56,812 nucleotides of DNA from an uncultured Armatimonadota bacterium. GTDB taxonomy: Bacteria; Armatimonadota; Fimbriimonadia; Fimbriimonadales; Fimbriimonadaceae. Shown here piece by piece: positions 35,799 to 44,795 of this stretch; within the stretch, counting starts at the first letter, position 1, and each line of letters starts with the position of its first letter. Location of the stretch: contig CAIYLG010000049.1 in the NCBI GenBank assembly GCA_903927025.1, forward strand, positions 1 to 56,812. Reading direction: 5' to 3'. The position numbers and the translations under genes are program-made. Under the pieces are notes generated by a model. The model was not told the origin of the DNA. It saw only the letters and a program-made list of their open reading frames with translations, and made no database searches.

Positions 35799-36818
35799 TT
35801 AGTTCAGCCGCTTCACAAGCGCCACCGTGAGCTCGGCGAGGACGCTCATCGCGTCTTCGTGCATGATCTCGAACCCGTGGCTGTTCTCCATCGGCAGGCC
35901 AAGGGTGAACGGTCGGGCGCAGAGGCCGCGAGAGGCGGCTGCGGACGCGTCGCTGCCGCCGCGTGAAAAGGCTTGAAACTGCAGGGGGATGCCCAGTTCC
36001 TCGGAGATCTCCGCGAGGAGGTCCAGATCTTTGGCGGCTGGCACGGCAAAGCTGTCGCTCACCCAAACGCTGGGGGATGCCGTCAGATCCGATGGCGCAT
36101 CCGGCACATACGGGCCGAGTTCCAGCGCGATGCAGACTTCAGGATGCACGGACTGCATCAAGTACTGGGCACCCTCACAGCCGACTTCCTCGGCAGTGGT
36201 GGCAGCGAACAAAACGCCATCCTGATCGCCCAACTGATCTAGGGCGAGGAGCCAGGAAACGAGGTCGGCACGATCATCTAGGAAGTAGCCTGCAACGTGA
36301 TGCCCCAGCCTTAGAAGCGACCGACGCGACCTTGCCACGACCACCCGAGTCCCCGGCCGAACACCTGCTGACATCAGTTCCTCGGGAGGCAGACCCGTGA
36401 ACACCTCGGCACAAGACCATTCCAGGGGTCTCTCACGGCCGCGCTGTGCTCGGGAGCCAGGATCATTCGTGTGGATCGACCCAAATCCCAGCACGCCAGG
36501 GAGCGGGCCCTCGGTTGACAAGACTTCAACTGGCCCCTCACCCAACTTCCACGGATACAGACCGCCAAGACTGGTGACAGACAAAGTGCCGTCGGGTTCG
36601 ATTTTTCGAACCATCATCGCGATTTCATCCATGTGTGCGGTGACGACGACTCTTGGTTTGGATCTTCCGAGCTTCACAAGAACGTTCCCTTTTGCATCTC
36701 GTTCCGCGCCATGGCCAATTTCGCCTACCAGCCTTTCGACAGTGTCAGCCAGGTCGGATTCTTGTCCGGGAGGGGCGGGAATTTCGGTCAGAGTCTGAAG
36801 AAGCTCAATGGGATCCAT
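35799..36818 (-). CDS. M42-family metallo-aminopeptidase
   Basis: 339 residues. Two-metal ligands of the M42/M20 clan are visible: VTAHMDEIAMM (His), YFLDDRADL (bridging Asp), TTAEEVGCEGAQ (Glu base and Glu ligand), and a late His in ENSHGFE. A GSDASA motif is also present. M42 enzymes are large tetrahedral cytosolic aminopeptidases that degrade short peptides. The gene is monocistronic and divergent from the cyclophilin gene. Confidence 0.9.
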   Translation of the reverse strand: MDPIELLQTLTEIPAPPGQESDLADTVERLVGEIGHGAERDAKGNVLVKLGRSKPRVVVTAHMDEIAMMVRKIEPDGTLSVTSLGGLYPWKLGEGPVEVLSTEGPLPGVLGFGSIHTNDPGSRAQRGRERPLEWSCAEVFTGLPPEELMSAGVRPGTRVVVARSRRSLLRLGHHVAGYFLDDRADLVSWLLALDQLGDQDGVLFAATTAEEVGCEGAQYLMQSVHPEVCIALELGPYVPDAPSDLTASPSVWVSDSFAVPAAKDLDLLAEISEELGIPLQFQAFSRGGSDASAAASRGLCARPFTLGLPMENSHGFEIMHEDAMSVLAELTVALVKRLN

Positions 36819-36875
36819 CGCGGTCTATCGTATCCGATCCCTCACTTGAGTTGGCAACAGGGATAAGATAGTGCG

Positions 36876-37844
36876 GTGAACCGCCTGCGTTTGCCCATTG
36901 CCCTTTTTGCCATGTCGTTTGTCGCTGCCGCTCTCGCCCAAATCCGGCCGGACTTTGCCTACAATGGCATTGGTCGACCGCTCAAGGTGAATGTCCACAT
37001 TCCGCCAGGGCATCGCGGTGCGGTGACCATTGAATTGCTTGAGCCGGTTACTGCCGAGCCACTCGGCCATGCGGACGCAACCATGGGAGAGCAGGACCTT
37101 GCGGAGCTCTTCCCAAAGCTGTGGCAGGAAAAGCACCCCAAGCTGGTTTATGCCCAGCTCAAAATTGGAGATGAACGGGTCGGCCCTGCCCTTGTGCTCC
37201 AGCCCATGCTCAACCCGATGATCTCACGGCTTAAGGCAGATGGCAAGACGACCGAGTTCGTTGCCGACGAAGACGGCCCCAAGTTCAACGGTTACCGGGC
37301 CTACGTGGATAAGCACCTTGTGCTGGATACCAGCATGGGCAAGATCGAATTCCAGCTACGACCGGATGCCGCACCGAATACTGCGTGGACGATCATGGAA
37401 CTGGTGAAGCAAGGCCTCTACCGAGACACCATCTTCCATCGAGTCGTGGCAAAGAGAAAAGACGGCACCCCCTTCGTGATCCAGGGCGGTGACCCCACCG
37501 GAACTGGTAGCGGCGGCGCAGGATTCAGCTATCCGTTGGAAAACAGCCCCCTACACCACGACTTCGGCGTCATCTCCATCGCGCGTTCTACAGACCCAAA
37601 TACGAACGGATGTCAAATCTTTATCGCCCTGAGCCGTGAAGGGACCAGGCACCTAGACAGCAAGTACGCCGCGTTTGGCCAGGCAGTTAAAGGCGGAGAA
37701 GCCATTATCAAGATTGCCGCGGTGCCGGTTGGCAAGGAGGATCGACCCAACGATCCGCCGAAGATTAAGAATGCCCACTTGATTGATGCACCTCCTTACG
37801 GCACCGGGCCAAAGGTGCTCCAGCGGGCAGACTTTGTGAAGTGA
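36876..37844 (+). CDS. Secreted cyclophilin-type peptidyl-prolyl isomerase
   Basis: 322 residues, GTG start, signal peptide (LRLPIALFAMSFVAAALAQ). An N-terminal domain of about 120 residues of unknown type precedes a cyclophilin domain (about 145-310): FQLRPDAAPNTAWTIMELV, FHRVV, FVIQGGDPTGTGSGGAGF, GVISIARSTDPNTNGCQIFI, and HLDSKYAAFGQAVKG. The active-site Arg (FHR) and Gln (QGGDPT) are present. It probably folds periplasmic or exported proteins. An esterase gene follows 20 bp downstream and may be in the same transcript. Confidence 0.9.
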   Translation: MNRLRLPIALFAMSFVAAALAQIRPDFAYNGIGRPLKVNVHIPPGHRGAVTIELLEPVTAEPLGHADATMGEQDLAELFPKLWQEKHPKLVYAQLKIGDERVGPALVLQPMLNPMISRLKADGKTTEFVADEDGPKFNGYRAYVDKHLVLDTSMGKIEFQLRPDAAPNTAWTIMELVKQGLYRDTIFHRVVAKRKDGTPFVIQGGDPTGTGSGGAGFSYPLENSPLHHDFGVISIARSTDPNTNGCQIFIALSREGTRHLDSKYAAFGQAVKGGEAIIKIAAVPVGKEDRPNDPPKIKNAHLIDAPPYGTGPKVLQRADFVK

Positions 37845-37863
37845 ATTCACCCAGAATCAGGTC

Positions 37864-38622
37864 ATGCCGTTTCTTGAGCTGAAGTACTTCTCCAACGCCC
37901 TGCAGTTTGCGACTGCGGCGAACATCATCCTGCCGAACCCAGACATCAAGGGGCCGTACCACGTGATGTTCCTGCTCCACGGCCTGTCGGACGACCACAC
38001 CATTTGGAGCCGCCGAACCAGCATCGAGCGGTACGTCGAGGGCTTGCCCCTCATCGTCGTCATGCCAAACGGGGGGCGCGGCTGGTATTGCGACGCCGTC
38101 AACGGCAGCGCGTATGAAACCGCTATCGCGAAGGAGTTGCCCGAGATTATCGAAACTTACTTTCCGACCCGGGAAGAATGGTGTGTCACTGGCTTATCCA
38201 TGGGAGGCTACGGTGCAACCAAACTTGCCTTCAAGTACCCGACGCGGTTTCGGTCAGGCCACTCCCATTCCGGTGCGCAGCTGTACGGTAGCCTTCCATT
38301 TGAGGAGAGCCGATTCAAGGAGCGAGTCGGAGACGACGTCCAGCCTGAACACGTTCGGATCCTCGGCAGTGACCCGCGAAACGGCCCTAACGATCTCGTT
38401 GCCATTTCGGTTGCCCTCGCCGCCGACGCCCGCCCCTACTACCGGTTTGACTGCGGTCTAGACGACTTCCTTTTGGATGAGAACCGCCAGTTCCGAGACC
38501 ACTTGGAGTCCATAGGCTTCCCTCACGAGTACGAAGAGTTCACCGGCGACCACTCCTGGCCCTACTGGGACGAGCACGTACAGGACGCCATCGCATTTCA
38601 CCGCAGAAATCTGGGCTTCTAG
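37864..38622 (+). CDS. Esterase D-family alpha/beta hydrolase
   Basis: 252 residues without a signal peptide. The oxyanion region VMFLLHGLSDDHTIWS, nucleophile motif GLSMGGYGA, Asp in the CGLDDFLLDEN region and His in FTGDHSWPYWDEH form the expected set for the esterase D/feruloyl-esterase (XynZ) group. Such enzymes cleave acetyl or other short acyl esters, sometimes from carbohydrates. Ribosome site is weak. Probably co-transcribed with the cyclophilin gene. Confidence 0.85.
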   Translation: MPFLELKYFSNALQFATAANIILPNPDIKGPYHVMFLLHGLSDDHTIWSRRTSIERYVEGLPLIVVMPNGGRGWYCDAVNGSAYETAIAKELPEIIETYFPTREEWCVTGLSMGGYGATKLAFKYPTRFRSGHSHSGAQLYGSLPFEESRFKERVGDDVQPEHVRILGSDPRNGPNDLVAISVALAADARPYYRFDCGLDDFLLDENRQFRDHLESIGFPHEYEEFTGDHSWPYWDEHVQDAIAFHRRNLGF

Positions 38623-38656
38623 TTTGGTTTCCTACTTCAACGCAACCCGACAATCC

Positions 38657-38689
38657 CCTTCCTTTCGCCTGCTGTTTGCGAGAGGAAGG
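38657..38689 (+). terminator. REP-like hairpin, probable terminator
   Basis: CCTTCCTTTCG (38657-38667) and CGAGAGGAAGG (38679-38689) pair with one G-T. The hairpin lies 35 bp beyond the esterase stop. It is a third copy of the unit at 21041-21070. Confidence 0.55.
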
Positions 38690-38812
38690 AGCCATCAGAT
38701 GACTATGTGTGGACCGGTAGGCTTCTCCAAGTTCAACTCAAGCACTAACCGATAGTTTTTCAACCCCAGAAACGAACTTCCTATTGGAGCCAGCGCTCCA
38801 TGGGAGAAGATT

Positions 38813-39340
38813 TTGATAAGCGCAACCAGAGCCAGTGCCGACTTGTCGGCGAAAGTCAGCTTTGCTGACGCGCGCCGCGAGAACGAGACGGTTGTATTCG
38901 CCTACGTCTCGCGACGAATACGCCCGGTTGAAGAGGCGGAAGATGTGGCCGCTCAGGTCTTCGTGGATGCTTTTCGAAGCTGGAAGCGCCTGAAGGGAGA
39001 GCCAAAATTTTGGCTCTTGGGCATCGCACGCCGAAAGGTATGCGATGTCCTGAGGCGCCAGAAGCGAACTCAGTCACTCAGTGAAGGAGACTCCCGATCC
39101 TCGGGTATGGATGGGCTCCTTCACGCGGCGGAAGTCCGCGAGGCCATCCTGATCGTGATGAACCTTCCCGAAGATCAGCGGGATGCGTTTCTGCTCCAGA
39201 TCTTGGAGCAGATGTCGATTGAGGAAATCGCTCAAGTCATGGGCAAATCGCACGCCGCCGTCAACAGTCTCCTTCAACGTGCCCGCGCTGGCATCCAGAC
39301 TACGCTCGCCAGAAGACAGCAGGAGGAAGTCCGGTCATGA
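38813..39340 (+). CDS. ECF-type RNA polymerase sigma factor
   Basis: 175 residues. Region 2 is visible at about 25-90 (VVFAYVSRRI, AEDVAAQVFVDAFRSWKRL, FWLLGIARRKVCDVLRRQ) and region 4 at about 115-165 (LPEDQRDAFLLQILEQMSIE, IAQVMGKSHAAVNSLLQRAR). The TTG start is preceded by GGGAGAAG. It overlaps the next gene by 4 bp (ATGA), the standard layout for an ECF sigma with its anti-sigma factor. The signal is unknown. Confidence 0.92.
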   Translation: MISATRASADLSAKVSFADARRENETVVFAYVSRRIRPVEEAEDVAAQVFVDAFRSWKRLKGEPKFWLLGIARRKVCDVLRRQKRTQSLSEGDSRSSGMDGLLHAAEVREAILIVMNLPEDQRDAFLLQILEQMSIEEIAQVMGKSHAAVNSLLQRARAGIQTTLARRQQEEVRS

Positions 39341-40821
39341 ACTTTCAGGAATTTGAATCCAATCTCGCACAAGGTCTCCAGCCCCAAAAACCGTCACGCG
39401 ATCTCAGCATCGTTATCGACGAGAAGCTTCGCGGGGCGAGGAGACAGCGCCAATTCAGACGGCGGATTTATGTTGCTGCGACTGGCACTGCCGTGATCAC
39501 AATCAGCCTCATTGTCCTTCCGACAGTGAAGGCACGTGCGACCCTACAGCGCATGTCTGGAGCGCTGGACAACGTCAACCAAGTCGTGATGACCACTTAC
39601 GATATTGGTGAGCCGGCCAAGGAAACGATGAGCATGAAGGTGACCTACCTTCAGGGACAGTGGAAGGTGGAGGATTCCCAGGGGCACCTCACCTACTTCA
39701 CCCATGGAATCAACTACATTTTCAGAAAAGACACCGGGCGATTCATCACTCAAACTGGCCGCACCGGTCCGTTTGGCAACAACCTTAGCCATCTCGGTCT
39801 GTCGGCAATTTTGGAACAGCTAAAGGGCTGGCAGCCCAGCACTCAAGTGACGCTGGACGACACTCCGTTTGAGGGGCGGACGGTCACCCGTGCAACCGTG
39901 GATCAAGGGCCCTCAGGGGGCCGTTCGATTTTTTACGCGGATCCATCCTCCGAATTGCCGATCGCTTTGGAGACCTACATCCGAGCTAAGGACCGCTGGA
40001 CGCTGAACGGGATCACAAGATTTGACTACGAGGCAAAAATTGACCCAGCCAGTCTGCTGCCCGACCTCAAGCGATACCCGCCGGTGGACGAGAAGCAGGC
40101 TGCGGATCAAGAGGTTGCCCACCTGCTGAACAGTAAGCTCGGATCTACCCCTCTCAAAAGAGGCCGAATCATCCTTCGATCCGTCGATGTTGGACAAGAC
40201 GGAACGGTGTACGTTACATCTCAGGCGGGCGAAAAGAAGCCCCACTGGGATAAGGGTTATCCAGTTTCCGTAACAGACAACCTAGGCACGACCTACGCCA
40301 GGATGGCATTTTGGACGGTGACGGACGAGGAAGTGATTGCCCACTCAGCCGATGGAAAGCTTGAGCTCAGTGTGTTCGTTCCCGTCGAGCTTGAACCCAA
40401 ATTCAGACCTAAAACCGTCCGGGTCACCGCAAATCTCAAGTCAAACGGAACGTTGGCCCGGCACCTTCAGGCGATGCAGGGAAATACGAAAGGCCAAATC
40501 TTCTCGTTCTACTGGTACGACGACAAGTCCATCAAAACCCACGAGGTCGAACTCGCGCGGATTCCTTTTGTGAAGCCGACCAGGGCGGATGCACCCACCG
40601 CCGCCAGACTCATCGCCCCCCACCCGTTCGACGAAGACAAAGGGCTTCTGGAGGCCAAGGCATTAGCCCGAGCCGACTACTTCCGAACCACCAATGAGGT
40701 GGCAAAGGAGCTTCAGGCACTAAAGGAAGCGCTCAGCTTCCACGTCGGTCCCAGATCAAACAGCCTCGCCGCCGACCGGCTGGATGAGATCGAGGCGAAG
40801 ACAAAGCATCTGCAGCCATAA
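39337..40821 (+). CDS. Probable anti-sigma factor with an outer LolA-like domain
   Basis: 494 residues. The N-terminal part (about 1-45) is cytoplasmic and basic (IVIDEKLRGARRQRQFRRR). A single membrane helix follows (YVAATGTAVITISLIVLPTV). The outer region to about residue 260 looks like a LolA/outer-membrane lipoprotein sorting fold (ALDNVNQVVMTTYD, QGQWKVEDSQG, GGRSIFYADPSSELPIALE). The rest is a novel extracytoplasmic domain. Coupling to the ECF sigma gene implies that it holds the sigma factor until an envelope signal arrives (inference). No zinc-binding HxxxCxxC motif of ZAS-type anti-sigma factors is present. Confidence 0.7.
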   Translation: MNFQEFESNLAQGLQPQKPSRDLSIVIDEKLRGARRQRQFRRRIYVAATGTAVITISLIVLPTVKARATLQRMSGALDNVNQVVMTTYDIGEPAKETMSMKVTYLQGQWKVEDSQGHLTYFTHGINYIFRKDTGRFITQTGRTGPFGNNLSHLGLSAILEQLKGWQPSTQVTLDDTPFEGRTVTRATVDQGPSGGRSIFYADPSSELPIALETYIRAKDRWTLNGITRFDYEAKIDPASLLPDLKRYPPVDEKQAADQEVAHLLNSKLGSTPLKRGRIILRSVDVGQDGTVYVTSQAGEKKPHWDKGYPVSVTDNLGTTYARMAFWTVTDEEVIAHSADGKLELSVFVPVELEPKFRPKTVRVTANLKSNGTLARHLQAMQGNTKGQIFSFYWYDDKSIKTHEVELARIPFVKPTRADAPTAARLIAPHPFDEDKGLLEAKALARADYFRTTNEVAKELQALKEALSFHVGPRSNSLAADRLDEIEAKTKHLQP

Positions 40822-40870
40822 AGACAAATCCCGCACTCCTCGGATAGTTCGCAACTAAAGGAATGCGGGG

Positions 40871-40926
40871 TTCAGCCTTGCCAACCGACCCCGAGTTTCA
40901 ACCCGGGGTCGGTTGGCAAGGCTGAA
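40871..40926. terminator. 23-bp perfect hairpin between convergent genes
   Basis: Arms 40871-40893 and 40904-40926 are perfect complements over 23 bp with a 10-nt loop. The hairpin lies between the stops of the anti-sigma and Gfo/Idh genes and can terminate both. It has no T-run and is flanked by 13-bp direct copies of CCCGCACTCCTCG (40830-40842 and 40952-40964), which is unusual for a simple terminator. Confidence 0.65.
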
Positions 40927-40997
40927 GGTCAAGACCGCAAGCGTGCTGAAGCCCGCACTCCTCGCAGAGGTCATCCACGACGGAGATCTTCGTTCCG

Positions 40998-42104
40998 TTA
41001 AATCGCGACCGCGGTGCTCACGGATGCTGCAACGACTTCTTCGGCTGTCACTTCGCGGTTCAGTTTCTGCGAGAGGTAGATCCCTTCTGAGATCAGCATC
41101 GTGTTCAGCGCGATGTCCTTGGTGGCCAAGAGGGGGATTTCACCCTGTAGGGCCGCTACCCAGTGTCGCTGGGAGTCTCCGTAGAAACCGCCGTCTCCCT
41201 TAACGCTATCCCAACGGGATCGAGCCGAACCGAGGTTGGCGCCTGCGTTGAGGTCGAGGTCCCCTTTGCTGTGGAAGTAGCCGAACGGGTCGAGACGAAC
41301 GCCGCCTTCAGAACCAACGATGTAGGAGCCCTCGAATGAGTCCAGGTTGATCGCCCAAGCTTCAATGATATCCATCGTGGCGTCGCCGGCAAAGCGCACG
41401 AAGCCCATGCCCAGTTCTTCCACGTCGTATCCGGAAATCTCACGGCGCTTGGCATCCATACCAACCTTCTGGTAGGTCTTTCCAGTGATTCGCTCCACGT
41501 CCGGGTTGCCAAGCAGATACAGAATTCGGGAGATGTGATACACGCCCATGTCGTAGAGCGCTCCGCCAGCGGAGTTTCGCTTCTGAACAAAAGTTGGCGT
41601 TCCGTAGCCGTCTACGTAAGGGCGTCCTCGGCGGCGGAAACCGGTGGATCGCGCGTGGTAGACCTCGCCGAGTTCCCCTGCGTCGATGAGTTCTTTCGCA
41701 GCTCGGGTCTCGTTGGCGTAGAGCGTAGACAGTTGAATGTGCAGGTGCTTGCCGGCAGCGGCGGCAGTGTCCAGCATGGTTTTGGCATCCACGTACGAGC
41801 CGGCCATTGGCTTCTCGCAGTACACATGCTTTCCTGCCTCAAGGGCTGCCACGGTTGCCGGCATGTGGAAGTTGTTGTGCAGACAGACGTCGATGGCGTC
41901 GATATCGTCTCGGGCCAAAAGCTCTCGGAAATTCGTAGTGTAGAAATCCGCACCGTACTGCTCAGCCGATCGTTGTGCCGCGGCTTCGCTAATATCCGCA
42001 AAACCGACCATTTTTGCGTCGGGGATCTTAGCGTAAGTGGACATGTGATGCTGCGCAATTTGGCCGCAGCCAATAATGCCGATGCGAATAGGTGCCTTGC
42101 TCAT
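40998..42104 (-). CDS. Gfo/Idh/MocA-family NAD(P)-dependent oxidoreductase
   Basis: 368 residues. The N-terminal Rossmann fold has [13 protein letters not shown], then VGFADIS and the family EKPM motif ([14 protein letters not shown]) with the catalytic Lys. The C-terminal alpha/beta domain includes [19 protein letters not shown], with the conserved Asp/His pattern. Such enzymes oxidise sugars or inositols. Substrate is not predictable. The ATG at 42104 is chosen; an upstream GTG at 42134 would add ten residues. Monocistronic. Confidence 0.9.
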   Translation of the reverse strand: MSKAPIRIGIIGCGQIAQHHMSTYAKIPDAKMVGFADISEAAAQRSAEQYGADFYTTNFRELLARDDIDAIDVCLHNNFHMPATVAALEAGKHVYCEKPMAGSYVDAKTMLDTAAAAGKHLHIQLSTLYANETRAAKELIDAGELGEVYHARSTGFRRRGRPYVDGYGTPTFVQKRNSAGGALYDMGVYHISRILYLLGNPDVERITGKTYQKVGMDAKRREISGYDVEELGMGFVRFAGDATMDIIEAWAINLDSFEGSYIVGSEGGVRLDPFGYFHSKGDLDLNAGANLGSARSRWDSVKGDGGFYGDSQRHWVAALQGEIPLLATKDIALNTMLISEGIYLSQKLNREVTAEEVVAASVSTAVAI

Positions 42105-42202
42105 CGGGCGGATGCTACCGCTTTTTGAGTCCACCTTGGTACTCCCTGAGGCAGTTGAACGCTCGCAAATCTGAATATTCTTATCGCGTTAACGCGCCAA
42201 GA

Positions 42203-42997
42203 TTATTCGCCGATCTTCAAACGACGAACTGCCTCTTCCGGCATTGGCGGTGGAACGACCGAGATCGTCTTGGGATAGTGTCCCAAATCGAGTTCATCGA
42301 GCGCCGTGTCAATGGATTGAAGCTGAGCTCGCGCTTCGGCAAGAGCTTCCAAGAAGTCGTGTGAGGAGAGTTCGGGACTCCTGCCGACCAACCGGTAGCC
42401 AATCATCTTCATCCGGAGGGTATCCAGCGTGGTCATGAACACCGCACTCTGCGCCTCGGTGCGCTGAACTCCCGCCATTACGCCCGCAAACTGCGCCCTG
42501 TATTCGGCGATGTTCCGGTCTGCCAATCGGTATAGCTCCTGAGACTGCGCATCCTGGCTTGGAGATTTCCAGGTGGGAGGCTCATTGTAGAGTCCCTTTT
42601 CAGATAGCTGGACTTCGTGAGCAATGATGTCGGCCCGTCTCAAGGCGATGTAGAGTGACTTCGAGACTGCTCGAACCGTAGACGGCATCTCGTTCAGATC
42701 CGCAATCTGATCCCTGCGCATCTTCTTGAGGACTTCCTCAAAGCGGCGGAGCCTATCCTGACATCCCAGCCAAAGCGACTGGTACCGCTTGTTGCTGAAG
42801 CGGTGCTTTGCCGACTCGGTCCACGCCCAGAATGTGGAGATAAAAAGGGTGAGCGTGGATGCAAGGAAACCGAATGCACCAAAGTGACCAAGATTCGAAA
42901 GGAAGATCAGCAGGATCGCGCCCGTAACAATAACGCGCAGCGGGGACAGCAGCTCTTTCACAAACAGCTTCGTGTCGTGCCGCTGGATGTCGTCCAT
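42203..42997 (-). CDS. Membrane protein with coiled coil, unknown function
   Basis: 264 residues. Two adjacent membrane helices at about 20-58 (VIVTGAILLIFLSNLGHF, FLASTLTLFISTFWAW) form a hairpin near the N-terminus. The rest is cytoplasmic and mostly helical, with charged heptads (RLRRFEEVLKKMRRDQIADL, ALAEARAQLQSIDTALDEL). No enzyme motif is seen. It lies 9 bp downstream of gatA on the same strand and may be transcribed with gatCA, though functional linkage is doubtful. Confidence 0.65.
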   Translation of the reverse strand: MDDIQRHDTKLFVKELLSPLRVIVTGAILLIFLSNLGHFGAFGFLASTLTLFISTFWAWTESAKHRFSNKRYQSLWLGCQDRLRRFEEVLKKMRRDQIADLNEMPSTVRAVSKSLYIALRRADIIAHEVQLSEKGLYNEPPTWKSPSQDAQSQELYRLADRNIAEYRAQFAGVMAGVQRTEAQSAVFMTTLDTLRMKMIGYRLVGRSPELSSHDFLEALAEARAQLQSIDTALDELDLGHYPKTISVVPPPMPEEAVRRLKIGE

Positions 42998-43006
42998 AGT
43001 CGATTG

Positions 43007-44458
43007 TTACGCGATTGGAGGCGTGCACGTGGCACTCGGGAGCGCCTGCTCGACATTAAAAGCCATTTGAAGCAGCTTTTCATCCGCTAATGGCGCCGCC
43101 ATGAGTTGGAGCCCTACCGGCAATCCGTTGGTGAAGCCGCAGTTAAGCGAAATTCCAGGCATCCCACCCATGTTCGCCGGGATCGTGCAGTAGTCCAAAA
43201 GCTTGAGCGCCATGGGATCCTGAGTCAGCTCTCCCAGCTTGAATGCAGGCACTGGGCTCGTAGGGCAAAGCACGGCATCAAATTCACTGAACACCTGCTG
43301 GAATTCCTGCTGCATGATGGTTCTCACCTGTTGGGCCTTCAAGTAATACGCATCGTAGTACCCAGCCGAGAGCGCATAGGTTCCGATCATGATGCGGGAT
43401 TTCACTTCGTGGCCAAAACCCTCCGCACGCGTTCGCTCAACCAAACCGACATGGCCTTGACCTTCGCTTCGCAGGCCAAACCTCACTCCATCGAATCGCG
43501 CCAAATTGCTGCTGGCTTCGGCTGGAGCGATGATGTAGTAGGTGGTCACACCGAAGGCGACGCTGGGGATCGAAATCTCGGTGAACTCAACCCCTTCTTT
43601 GACCAGAGCAGCGATGGCAAGTTGGATCGCTTCGGCAACTCCAGGATCGGTCCCTTCACCAAACAATTCGCGTGGTAGGGCCATCTTCAGCCCTTTCAGA
43701 CTTCCCTGCTTCAGATCTCTCGATGATATCGGTGCGGTGGGCAGCGAAGTGCTGTCCAGGGGATCGTTGCCTGTGATGAGTTCAGAGATGAGGGCAACGT
43801 CTTCAACGGTTTTGCCGAAAGGTCCGATCTGATCCAGGCTCGAACCAAAAGCAATGAGCCCATATCTCGAACACCTGCCGTAGGTCGGCTTAAATCCAAC
43901 CACTCCACACAGCGACGCTGGCTGCCTGACTGAGCCGCCCGTATCGGAGCCAAGGCTCAAAGGCGCAAGGTCGGCCGAAACTGCGGCAGCCGAGCCCCCG
44001 GAACTTCCGCCCGGTGAACGGGACAGGTCCCACGGATTCTTTGTCAGCTGGAATGCCGAATTCTCCGTAGAGGTGCCCATCGCAAACTCGTCAAGGTTGG
44101 TTTTGCCGAGGATTGGCAGCCCACTCGCCTTCAGCCTTTCGACGACGGTTGCGTCGAACGGCGGCACATAGCCTTTGAGAATTTTGGACGCGCAGGTCGT
44201 TTCGACACCGTCCGTGCTGAGGTTGTCCTTCAGCGCGATGGGGACGCCAGTAAGGGCTCCGTGCTCGCCAGAGTCAATCAGGCTTTGTGCCTTTTCAGCC
44301 TGGTCGAGTGCACCGTCTCGGTCTACAAGCAGAAAGCTGCCAACTTTGGGGTCGACTTCGGCAATGCGATCCAAGTAGGCGCGGGTGACTTCGACGCACC
44401 CTAGTTCGCGACTATGGAGCCGCTGGGCCAATTTGGCTGCAGTCAGGTGGGTCAGCAA
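43007..44458 (-). CDS. gatA: Asp/Glu-tRNA amidotransferase subunit A
   Basis: 483 residues. Amidase signature with the catalytic Ser-cisSer-Lys: Lys in GVPIALKDNLST, and the two Ser residues in SPGGSSGGSAAAVSADL plus the DTGGSVRQPA motif. GatA hydrolyses glutamine to supply ammonia for converting Glu-tRNA(Gln) or Asp-tRNA(Asn). The TTG start sits 6 bp after the gatC stop with GAGG/AAGG upstream. gatB is not in this window. Confidence 0.95.
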   Translation of the reverse strand: MLTHLTAAKLAQRLHSRELGCVEVTRAYLDRIAEVDPKVGSFLLVDRDGALDQAEKAQSLIDSGEHGALTGVPIALKDNLSTDGVETTCASKILKGYVPPFDATVVERLKASGLPILGKTNLDEFAMGTSTENSAFQLTKNPWDLSRSPGGSSGGSAAAVSADLAPLSLGSDTGGSVRQPASLCGVVGFKPTYGRCSRYGLIAFGSSLDQIGPFGKTVEDVALISELITGNDPLDSTSLPTAPISSRDLKQGSLKGLKMALPRELFGEGTDPGVAEAIQLAIAALVKEGVEFTEISIPSVAFGVTTYYIIAPAEASSNLARFDGVRFGLRSEGQGHVGLVERTRAEGFGHEVKSRIMIGTYALSAGYYDAYYLKAQQVRTIMQQEFQQVFSEFDAVLCPTSPVPAFKLGELTQDPMALKLLDYCTIPANMGGMPGISLNCGFTNGLPVGLQLMAAPLADEKLLQMAFNVEQALPSATCTPPIA

Positions 44459-44464
44459 TGCGCC

Positions 44465-44755
44465 TTAGTCCTCGATGATCGCGGGGACCAAGAATAGGCC
44501 CGCCCGGGACATCGGGGCATTCCTCATCGCTCGTTCGCGAGAGAGGGAGTTCCTGGGCACATCCTCAGACCAAACGTTCTGCATGGCCACGGCGTGCGAC
44601 TTGGGCTCGATGCCAGAACTCTCGATAACCTGAATATCCGCAAAGTGTCCGATCAGAGCGTTAAGCTCACCTTGAAGGGACAGGATCTCTGATTCGTCGA
44701 GTTCTAAACGCGCGAGACGCGCAACGTGCCGGACCTCGGTGATAGAGATCGACAT
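44465..44755 (-). CDS. gatC: Asp/Glu-tRNA amidotransferase subunit C
   Basis: 96 residues, the usual size. The GatC motif VRHVARLARLELDESEI is at the N-terminus, and the C-terminal half has the family proline-rich belt (EDVPRNSLSRERAMRNAP). It links GatA and GatB. It is first in an operon with gatA. Confidence 0.94.
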   Translation of the reverse strand: MSISITEVRHVARLARLELDESEILSLQGELNALIGHFADIQVIESSGIEPKSHAVAMQNVWSEDVPRNSLSRERAMRNAPMSRAGLFLVPAIIED

Positions 44756-44795
44756 GGGGAGAGTGTAGCACAGCGAGCATAATGCTCCCTAGGCG

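Noticed and set aside
42203-44755. gatCA plus the membrane protein as a novel tRNA-linked membrane complex
   Set aside because: The membrane protein shares only strand and closeness; nothing in its sequence suggests a role with GatCA.
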